DNA of 37,735 nt from Mesorhizobium sp. ORS 3324 (GTDB taxonomy: Bacteria; Pseudomonadota; Alphaproteobacteria; Rhizobiales; Rhizobiaceae): NCBI GenBank assembly GCA_000824825.2, contig LM655197.1, forward strand, positions 10,080-47,814, written 5' to 3'. Every line of letters starts with the position of its first letter. Within the stretch, counting starts at the first letter, position 1. Positions 31,865 to 37,735 of this stretch are shown one piece after another. The notes beneath the pieces were generated by a model, which did no database searches, was not told the DNA's origin, and worked only from the letters and a program-made list of their open reading frames with translations. Made by a program: the position numbers and the translations under genes.

Positions 31865-32743
31865 ATGACGCTCCTGACATTCCGTTTCGCACCGAGCCCC
31901 AATGGCGAGTTGCATCTGGGTCATGCCTATTCGGCCCTGCTCAACCAGGAGATGGCGGCGCGGGCCGGCGGCCGGCTTCTGCTGCGCATCGAAGACATCG
32001 ACATCGCACGCTGCACGCCGGAATTCGAGGCCGGCATCTTCCGCGACCTGAAATGGCTGGGGCTCGGCTGGGAAGAGCTGGTGCGGCGCCAGTCCGAACA
32101 TTTTTCCGAATATAAGGCGGTGCTCGACCGGCTGATCGCCGAGGAACTCGTCTACCCGGCCTTCATGAGCCGCGGCGAGATCCGCGCCTTCATCGCCGAG
32201 ACCGGGAAACGCGGCCGCGAATGGCCGCTCGACCCCGACGGTGTGCCGCTTTATCCGCCGCTGGACAGGGCATTGCCGATGAAGGAGCGCAAGCGGCGCA
32301 TTGCCGAGAACATGCCCTTTGCATGGCGGCTCGATGTCGACGCCGCCATTGCGCGCGCGCCGGCCGATCTGTCATCATGGGTCGAGTTCACCGACGAGAC
32401 CATGACCGCGACGCGCACGGTCGAAGCGAGGCCACAGGCCTGGGGCGATGTCATCGTGGCGCGGCGCGACATCCCGACCAGCTACCACCTCGCCGTCGTC
32501 GTCGACGACGCGCTGCAGGGCGTCAGCCATGTAGTGCGCGGCCAGGACCTCTATTCGGCGACCGGCGTTCAGCGCCTGCTCCAGCAGTTGCTCGGCCTGT
32601 CGCCGCCGCGCTATTTCCACCACCGCCTGATCCTTGGGCCGGACGGGAGGAAATTGTCGAAGAGCTTCAAGGACACCGGCCTTGCCGCGCTTAGGCAGGC
32701 GGGCGTATCGCCGCAAGAGGTCAGACAGCTCGTGGGACTTTGA
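31865..32743 (+). CDS. gluQ: Glutamyl-Q tRNA(Asp) synthetase
   Basis: GluQRS attaches glutamate to the queuosine base in tRNA-Asp. The 292-residue protein is a shortened glutamyl-tRNA synthetase without an anticodon-binding domain. It has HLGH (17-20, the HIGH motif) and LSKS (264-267, KMSKS), as well as RIEDID at 41-46. The zinc-binding cysteines of E. coli GluQRS are absent: the region reads YPAFMSRGE, and the only Cys is at 50. It is divergent from the glycosylase gene. Confidence 0.92.
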   Translation: MTLLTFRFAPSPNGELHLGHAYSALLNQEMAARAGGRLLLRIEDIDIARCTPEFEAGIFRDLKWLGLGWEELVRRQSEHFSEYKAVLDRLIAEELVYPAFMSRGEIRAFIAETGKRGREWPLDPDGVPLYPPLDRALPMKERKRRIAENMPFAWRLDVDAAIARAPADLSSWVEFTDETMTATRTVEARPQAWGDVIVARRDIPTSYHLAVVVDDALQGVSHVVRGQDLYSATGVQRLLQQLLGLSPPRYFHHRLILGPDGRKLSKSFKDTGLAALRQAGVSPQEVRQLVGL

Positions 32744-33031
32744 TTACAAACGAGCCAGACCGGCCTTGATCAGCGCCATCACGCTGATGAAGATGAAGGC
32801 GCCGCTCAAGCCCCATGCCACCGCAAGTCTGAGGTCCCTGAAGGTGATGCCGTGCGCATTGGCGACCATCACCGCGACGAAGAACCCCAGCGTGAAGAGC
32901 AGCGTGTTGCCGGTCGAGCCGAAGCCGTCTTCCTTCATGATGGCATCGAGCGCGGAGCCGAAGAAGAAACCGAAGACGGCGACGGTCACAACCGCGAACA
33001 GCAACCAGGTCGTACCGAGATGCAAAAGCAT
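32744..33031 (-). CDS. Small membrane protein, conserved hypothetical
   Basis: A 95-residue protein with three hydrophobic segments (about 6-25, 43-58 and 70-90), an acidic middle (DAIMKEDGFG), and no family I can name. It starts immediately after and is convergent with gluQ, with the two stop codons adjacent. Coding potential is supported by the clear membrane pattern. Confidence 0.65.
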   Translation of the reverse strand: MLLHLGTTWLLFAVVTVAVFGFFFGSALDAIMKEDGFGSTGNTLLFTLGFFVAVMVANAHGITFRDLRLAVAWGLSGAFIFISVMALIKAGLARL

Positions 33032-33191
33032 GCCTGCTCATGGCGTGCCTTAACGCCATGCCCCCTCTGGCACCGTTTGTTGAATTCGAATGAGCTTATG
33101 GATCAACCGTTTCGTTTTGCTTGCCGAATTGAATGGCATTAGAGCAATTGCGATCATTAACTCTTCACCCGCAGCCAGAGCCTCCCACACA

Positions 33192-34097
33192 ATGCACAGC
33201 ATCAAGCGGTTCATCCCCGCCTCTTTCGTCGTCCTGTGGGCGACCGGCTTCATCGGCGCGCGCTACGCCATGCCGTGGGCGGAGCCTTTCACCTTCCTCG
33301 CCATCCGCTTCGTGCTGGCGGCGATCCTATTTGCCGGCCTGACCGTGGTGCTCGGCTCGCGCCGGGCAAGCCGCGAAGAGGCGCTTCACGCGACGGTGGC
33401 CGGCGTCCTCATGCACGGCGTCTATCTCGGCGCCGTGTTCTGGGCGATCCATCGGGGCATGCCGGCCGGGCTTTCGGCGCTGATCGTCGGCCTGCAGCCG
33501 CTGATCACGGCAGTGCTTGCCGGCAAGTTCCTCGGCGAGGCGATCCTGCCGCGCCATTGGGCGGGCCTGGCCGTCGGGCTTGTGGGCGTCGTCATCGTGC
33601 TCTGGCCGAAGCTTGGGGCGATCGGCGGCGGCGTTACCGCGGCAACGCTGGCGGCTTCGCTGATTTCCGTGCTCGGCATGAGCGCCGGAACCATCTGGCA
33701 GAAGCGCTTCGCCTCCGGCGGCGACCTCGTCTCGGCGACGATGTGGCAATACGTCGGCGGCTCAGCCGTGACGATCCTGGGGTCGCTCGCCTTCGAGACG
33801 CGTACGATCACCGTCAATGGTGAGCTCGTCTTCGCCATGGCCTGGCTTGTCCTGGTGCTGTCGGTGGGCGCAATCTTCCTGCTGATGATCATGATCAGGG
33901 ACGGCGAGATGTCGAAGGTCGCTTCGCTGTTCTACCTGGTGCCGGCCGTCACCGCCGTCATCGCCTGGGCCCTGTTCGGCGAACAGCTCAACCTGCTGCA
34001 GATCGTCGGCATGGCGATCGCAACGCTCGGCGTCGGCCTGGCGACCGCCCGCCGTCAGGACAGAGCTCAGCCGACTCTTGCGCGCGCGTCGAGATAG
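33192..34097 (+). CDS. EamA family (DMT) transporter
   Basis: A 301-residue protein with ten likely membrane helices in two EamA repeats. LWATGFIGARYAMPWAEPFTFLAIRF and the later WQKRFASGGDLVSATMWQY are typical of the family. The cargo is unknown. ATG 33192 starts the family N-terminus (MHSIKRFIPASFVVLWATGF). The open frame goes back to 33090 without support. Its last 31 nt overlap the end of the convergent YihY gene. Confidence 0.88.
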   Translation: MHSIKRFIPASFVVLWATGFIGARYAMPWAEPFTFLAIRFVLAAILFAGLTVVLGSRRASREEALHATVAGVLMHGVYLGAVFWAIHRGMPAGLSALIVGLQPLITAVLAGKFLGEAILPRHWAGLAVGLVGVVIVLWPKLGAIGGGVTAATLAASLISVLGMSAGTIWQKRFASGGDLVSATMWQYVGGSAVTILGSLAFETRTITVNGELVFAMAWLVLVLSVGAIFLLMIMIRDGEMSKVASLFYLVPAVTAVIAWALFGEQLNLLQIVGMAIATLGVGLATARRQDRAQPTLARASR

Positions 34098-34918
34098 CGG
34101 CTGATCGCTGCGTTGAGCTCGCCGCCGAGGATGAAGATGGCCGAGATGATGTAGAGGAACACCACCGCGATCATGATCGAGGCCAGCCCCGCATAGGTCG
34201 TCACATAGGATGAGAAGTGGTCGAGATAGGCCGCGAAGATGGTCGAGCCGGCGAGCCAGGCGATCAGCGTGAAGACGATGCCCGGAAGGATCGAGACGAA
34301 GCGGCGCTTGCCGGCCGGCAGCCAGATATGCACCGAAAACAGGCCGATGACGATGACCGTCGAGGCGATCACGTAACGCCATATCGTGATCGTGCCCATA
34401 TAGGGCTTGATCCATTCGAAATGCGCCTCGGCCAGCCGCGCGAGCAGCGGCGCGAACACCAGGAGCACGCTGACCGCGAGAAAACAGGCCGTCGCGATCA
34501 GCACGAAGATGATGCTCTGCACCCGGCGATAGATGATGCCGCGCGTCTCAGTCACCCGGTAGGCGCGGTTGAGCGATGTGCGCAAAGCCTCGATGCCGTT
34601 CGAGGCGAAGTAGGCGGCCAGCAGCACGCCATAGGTCAGAAGATCGGTGCGCCGCACGGTAAGCACGTTCTGCACCTCCCGTGCGATCGGCTTGGCGATC
34701 TGCTCCGGCCAGGTGTCGAAGACCAGATGCACGGCCGTGTCGGCGAAGGCGCGCGCCCCGAGAAAGCTTGCCAGCGTCGTGGCGAAGATCAGGAACGGGA
34801 ACAGCGCCATCAGCGAGGTGATCGCCAGATGGCTGGCCATCGCCCAGCCGTCGTCGGTGGTGAAATGGCCGATCGCATCGTAGAGCACGCGCTTGACGGC
34901 GACGATATTCCTGAGCAA
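34067..34918 (-). CDS. YihY/BrkB family inner membrane protein
   Basis: A 283-residue protein with about six membrane helices. DGWAMASHLAITSLMALFPFLIF is typical of YihY (RNase BN-annotated in the past, wrongly). Function remains unclear. The start is TTG at 34918, preceded by GGAG 9 nt upstream. It is convergent with and overlaps the EamA gene by 31 nt, and is divergent from the SDR gene. Confidence 0.88.
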   Translation of the reverse strand: MLRNIVAVKRVLYDAIGHFTTDDGWAMASHLAITSLMALFPFLIFATTLASFLGARAFADTAVHLVFDTWPEQIAKPIAREVQNVLTVRRTDLLTYGVLLAAYFASNGIEALRTSLNRAYRVTETRGIIYRRVQSIIFVLIATACFLAVSVLLVFAPLLARLAEAHFEWIKPYMGTITIWRYVIASTVIVIGLFSVHIWLPAGKRRFVSILPGIVFTLIAWLAGSTIFAAYLDHFSSYVTTYAGLASIMIAVVFLYIISAIFILGGELNAAISRYLDARARVG

Positions 34919-34976
34919 GGACCCGCGCTCCGCTCGATTGTGTCGACGCCGCGAATATGGGAAGTGATTGCGGCAA

Positions 34977-35843
34977 ATGGCAACCCCAGGTCAAACCGCG
35001 ATTCCCATAGCCAAACAGTTGCGCACCATTATCGTCACCGGCGCTTCCTCCGGGATCGGCGCCTATTGCGCGCGGGCATTGAAGGCGGAAGGCTGGCGGG
35101 TGTTCGCCACGGCGCGCAAGCCGGCCGACATCGCCGCGCTTGAGGCCGACGGCATCGAGGCCTTCTATCTCGACTATCGTGAACCGGAATCCATCGCAGC
35201 GCTGGTCGATGCCGTGCTGGAGCGCACCGGCGGCACGCTCGGCGCGCTTTTCAACAACGGCGCCTACGCGCAGCCCGGCGCCGTCGAGGACTTAGCCGTC
35301 GAGGCGCTGCGCGAGCAGTTCGAGGCGAACTTTTTCGGCTGGCACGATCTGACGCGGCGCATCGTGCCGGTCATGCGGCGCCAGGGTCACGGCCGCCTGG
35401 TCCATTGCTCCTCGATCCTGGGACTCGCCCCGGTCCGCTTTCGCGGCGCCTATTCGGCCTCGAAACACGCTGTCGAAGGCCTGATGCTGTGCCTGCGCCA
35501 GGAGCTCGAAGGCAGCGGCATCCACCTCTCGCTGATCGAGCCCGGCCCGGTGACCTCGAAAATCGCCAGCAACGGCCTCGCCTGGTTCCTGAAAAACATC
35601 GACGTCGAGAACTCCGTTCACCGCGCCGATTATCATGCGCAGCTCGCGCGGCTGCAGGCGGGCGGCAGCGTCTCGCGGCTGAAGCCCGGGCCGGAGGTGG
35701 TTCACACCGCCTTGCGCCACGCGCTTCTGTCACAGCGCCCGCGCCCGCACTATGTGGTAACGGTGCCGGCCAGGATCGGCGTGATGCTCAAGCGCATCCT
35801 GCCGGCATCAGCGCTCTACCGCGTGCTCGCCAGGCGCGCCTGA
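34977..35843 (+). CDS. SDR family oxidoreductase
   Basis: A 288-residue short-chain dehydrogenase. It has the cofactor loop TGASSGIG (21-28), NNGAYA (93-98, the NNAG variant), catalytic Ser near 146 and YSASK (Tyr159, Lys163). Arg46 after the second strand suggests NADP(H). The substrate is unknown. ATG 34977 follows GGGAAG; a TTG at 34968 is an alternative. It begins a same-strand run with the HIG1-like, PduO and rhomboid genes. Confidence 0.9.
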   Translation: MATPGQTAIPIAKQLRTIIVTGASSGIGAYCARALKAEGWRVFATARKPADIAALEADGIEAFYLDYREPESIAALVDAVLERTGGTLGALFNNGAYAQPGAVEDLAVEALREQFEANFFGWHDLTRRIVPVMRRQGHGRLVHCSSILGLAPVRFRGAYSASKHAVEGLMLCLRQELEGSGIHLSLIEPGPVTSKIASNGLAWFLKNIDVENSVHRADYHAQLARLQAGGSVSRLKPGPEVVHTALRHALLSQRPRPHYVVTVPARIGVMLKRILPASALYRVLARRA

Positions 35844-35867
35844 CCGAAACCGAACTGGAGCCTGCCT

Positions 35868-36059
35868 ATGGGACCCGTCTTCAACATCCTTGCCATCGTC
35901 GCCTTGGCCGCTGTCGTGGTCGTGCTGCTTCGCGGCCTCGTCAACATGATGCGCGGCGGTTCCGGCATCACCTCGAACAAGCTGATGCAGGCGCGCGTGC
36001 TGCTGCAGGCCGTGGCCCTGGCGCTGATCCTGCTGGCCGTCTGGTTCACCCGCAAGTAA
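35868..36059 (+). CDS. Small twin-transmembrane, HIG1-like protein
   Basis: A 63-residue protein with two membrane helices (about 5-23 and 44-60) joined by a short basic loop with SNKLMQARVLLQA, resembling the HIG1 pattern of small respiratory-complex proteins. In mitochondria HIG1 proteins associate with cytochrome c oxidase; in bacteria the role is unclear. It starts 24 nt after the SDR stop and ends 19 nt before the PduO start. Confidence 0.78.
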   Translation: MGPVFNILAIVALAAVVVVLLRGLVNMMRGGSGITSNKLMQARVLLQAVALALILLAVWFTRK

Positions 36060-36078
36060 CCAAGTCGTGGAGGACGAC

Positions 36079-36660
36079 GTGGTCAAGCTCAACAAGATAT
36101 ACACCCGCACCGGCGACGACGGCACCACCGGCCTCGGCAGCGGCGAGCGGCGGCTGAAGTCCGACCTGCGCGTCGAAGCCTATGGCACGGTGGACGAAGC
36201 CAATGCCTGCATCGGCATGGCCCGCATCCACACCGGAAAGGAGCACCCGGCGATCGACGCCATGCTCTTGCGCATCCAGAACGACCTTTTCGATCTCGGC
36301 GCCGATCTCGCGGTGCCTGACGACGGCAAGCCGCTCGACTACGAGCCGCTGCGCATCGTCGCCGCGCAGACCGAGCGGGTCGAAAAGGATATCGATCGTC
36401 TCAACAAGGACCTGCAGCCGCTGAAGTCCTTCGTGCTGAACGGCGGCACGCCGGCGGCCGCCGCGCTCCATCTGGCGCGAACAGTGGCGCGGCGCGCCGA
36501 GCGCATCATGGTGGCGCTGGCGCAGCATCCTGCCGAGCACGTCAACCGCGAGGCGCTGAAATACATCAACCGCGTCTCGGACTTCCTGTTCGTCGCCGCT
36601 CGAGCGGTCAATGACAACGGAAAGGCCGACGTGCTATGGGTGCCCGGCAAGAACCGCTGA
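36079..36660 (+). CDS. Corrinoid adenosyltransferase, PduO type
   Basis: A 193-residue ATP:cob(I)alamin adenosyltransferase that makes adenosylcobalamin. It has the ATP-binding N-terminus KIYTRTGDDGTTGL, then RVEAYGTVDEANACIG, and the C-terminal NREALKYINRVSDFLFVAAR. The start is GTG 36079, with GGAGG 5 nt upstream; this gives the canonical MVKLN start, whereas GTG 36067 would add four residues. Distinct from the CobA/CobO type. No other cobalamin genes are nearby. Confidence 0.93.
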   Translation: MVKLNKIYTRTGDDGTTGLGSGERRLKSDLRVEAYGTVDEANACIGMARIHTGKEHPAIDAMLLRIQNDLFDLGADLAVPDDGKPLDYEPLRIVAAQTERVEKDIDRLNKDLQPLKSFVLNGGTPAAAALHLARTVARRAERIMVALAQHPAEHVNREALKYINRVSDFLFVAARAVNDNGKADVLWVPGKNR

Positions 36661-36685
36661 CAATCGGGGATCGCGGCAGGATCCG

Positions 36686-37495
36686 ATGTTTATCCCGCTC
36701 TATGACACCAACAGGCTGCGCCACATCCGCCTGCAATATGTGACGATCGGCCTGATCGTGGTGAACGCGCTGGTTTATTTCGCGACCACGATCGGCGGCG
36801 AAACTGTCACCAATGCCGCGGTGCTTGGTCTCGGCTTCATCCCGTCGGTGGTCCACGACAAGGTCGAGCTGTCGCCCGAATTCGTCGTCATCCCCGAGAG
36901 CCTCAGCTATCTCACCTATTCCTTCCTGCATGCCGACATCTTCCATCTCGGCGGCAACATGCTGTTCCTGTGGGTGTTCGGCGACAATGTCGAGGATGCG
37001 CTCGGCCATATCCGCTACCTGATCTTCTATCTCGCCTGCGCGGCTGCGGGCGCCTTCTTTCAAGGTTTGGTGGCTTCGGATTCGCAAGTGCCGCTGATCG
37101 GCGCCTCCGGCGCCATCGCCGGCGTCGTCGCCGCCTATCTGATCCTCTATCCGAGGGTTAAGGTCTGGGTGCTCGCCTTTGCCCGGATTCCGTTGCGCAT
37201 CCCGGCCTTCATCCCGCTGATCCTCTGGATCCTGTTCCAGGTCGTGATGTTTGCCGCTGGCGGCGAGGACCAGATCTCCTGGGCCTGCCATATCGGCGGC
37301 ATCATCGCCGGCGCCGTGCTCGTCTTGGTGCTGCGCAGCCGCGGCGTGCCGCTGCTTGCCGGCGCCGACGGCGAGCCGGATCCCGCGCCGACGGTCCAGC
37401 CGGTGCCCATCCCCGTCGAGCCCACCGGCAACGCGCCCGGCTCGGCGCAGCCGACGCCGCAATGGGGCCGAGGCGCTGCTCCCGGTCAGGATTGA
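36686..37495 (+). CDS. Rhomboid family intramembrane serine protease
   Basis: A 269-residue membrane protease. The catalytic Ser141 is in GASGA and His202 in CHIGG; HLGGN (87-91) supplies the oxyanion-side His and Asn. Six membrane helices are likely. The C-terminal 45 residues are Pro-rich and probably cytosolic. ATG 36686 gives the conserved MFIPLYDTN start; the frame opens earlier without support. It follows the PduO gene by 25 nt. Confidence 0.92.
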   Translation: MFIPLYDTNRLRHIRLQYVTIGLIVVNALVYFATTIGGETVTNAAVLGLGFIPSVVHDKVELSPEFVVIPESLSYLTYSFLHADIFHLGGNMLFLWVFGDNVEDALGHIRYLIFYLACAAAGAFFQGLVASDSQVPLIGASGAIAGVVAAYLILYPRVKVWVLAFARIPLRIPAFIPLILWILFQVVMFAAGGEDQISWACHIGGIIAGAVLVLVLRSRGVPLLAGADGEPDPAPTVQPVPIPVEPTGNAPGSAQPTPQWGRGAAPGQD

Positions 37496-37567
37496 ACCGA
37501 TTTGAGTGCGTCGCACATATTGACGCGCCGGACCGCCACCACTACGGAAACGCCACCACACTGGACG

Positions 37568-37587
37568 GATATTCCGTGCGGAATGTC
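37568..37587. promoter_or_regulatory. Palindrome upstream of etfB
   Basis: GATATTCCG-TG-CGGAATGTC: 9-bp arms with one mismatch around two bases, about 72 nt before the etfB ATG. It may be a regulator site or a weak hairpin. A TATAGC box at 37621-37626 could be the -10, but I see no good -35. Confidence 0.35.
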
Positions 37588-37658
37588 GGCTTTCGACAAC
37601 TCTGACCAGGCGCACACTGCTATAGCGCGCTCGACTATCTCAGGAGAGGTGACAGGAA

Positions 37659-37735
37659 ATGAAGATCCTTGTGCCCGTGAAGCGGGTTGTGGACGCGAAC
37701 GTCAAGGTCCGAGTCAAGGCCGACGGACTGGGCGT
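37659..37735 (+). CDS. etfB: Electron transfer flavoprotein beta subunit (5' part only)
   Basis: The last 77 nt of the window encode MKILVPVKRVVDANVKVRV and a few more residues, the unmistakable start of EtfB, cut by the window edge. EtfAB passes electrons from acyl-CoA dehydrogenases to the quinone pool. AGGAGAGG lies about 9 nt before the ATG. The gene starts 163 nt after the rhomboid stop, so it probably has its own promoter. The housekeeping form is more likely than FixB/FixA, given the sequence, but the rest is unseen. Confidence 0.93.
   Translation, partial: MKILVPVKRVVDANVKVRVKADGLG

Overview
This is a GC-rich (roughly mid-60s percent by eye) chromosomal segment that reads like the core genome of a rhizobial alphaproteobacterium, most likely Mesorhizobium or a close Phyllobacteriaceae relative. 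Pointers are the DUF4167 protein, the lysC-ptsP-prfA-prmC cluster, the comF-grxC-nitrilase-DUF1178 cluster, the secA/parvulin/argJ block, GluQRS, the HIG1-like/PduO/rhomboid/etfB run, and small palindromic repeats resembling the rhizobial RIME/REP type. There is no rRNA, CRISPR array, integrase, transposase or phage gene. One tRNA gene is present: tRNA-Leu(CAA) on the minus strand with a good promoter. The product names come from family resemblance read by eye, not from searches.

Layout. 1-7000 (minus strand): DUF4167 gene with its terminator, then prmC, prfA, ptsP and lysC, which form one likely operon transcribed lysC to prmC. 7183-9880: a small ABM-fold protein, ubiG, and a divergent pair of a DMT transporter and a MarR regulator with an overlapping promoter and operator. 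9888-12261 (minus): comF, grxC, a nitrilase-like amidase and DUF1178, overlapping by 4 nt at two junctions. 12371-14458: a degenerate BioC/NDUFAF5-like methyltransferase, an orphan Flp pilin, a small membrane protein and mutT. 14455-18231 (mostly minus): mutT, a GNAT enzyme and argJ with coupled start and stop codons, a plus-strand TetR regulator, and a secreted parvulin isomerase. 18494-21226: secA behind a near-consensus sigma-70 promoter.

21239-25478: a palindromic repeat, then a flippase, a BcsL/CelD-like acyltransferase that overlaps it, and a secreted beta-propeller. 25533-28562: DUF1127 protein, an OmpR-type winged-helix/TolB/TPR regulator with three 10-bp-phased CCAAA boxes beside its start, a GFA-family protein and a nucleoside deaminase. 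28669-30985: tRNA-Leu, YqaA/DedA-like protein, DsbB, a nested inverted-repeat element and an HNH nuclease. 31097-34918: AlkA-like glycosylase, GluQRS, a small membrane protein, an EamA transporter and a YihY/BrkB protein. 34977-37735: SDR, HIG1-like protein, PduO-type adenosyltransferase, rhomboid protease, and the first 77 nt of etfB.

Most of the window is housekeeping: translation termination, nitrogen-PTS signalling, lysine/threonine and arginine synthesis, ubiquinone synthesis, protein secretion and folding, and DNA repair. The parts most worth a second look are the flippase/acyltransferase/beta-propeller cassette, the phased boxes beside the TolB/TPR regulator, the MarR operator lying on a promoter, the isolated Flp pilin, and the long inverted repeat between dsbB and the HNH gene. 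I did not find a clear new defence or mobile system.
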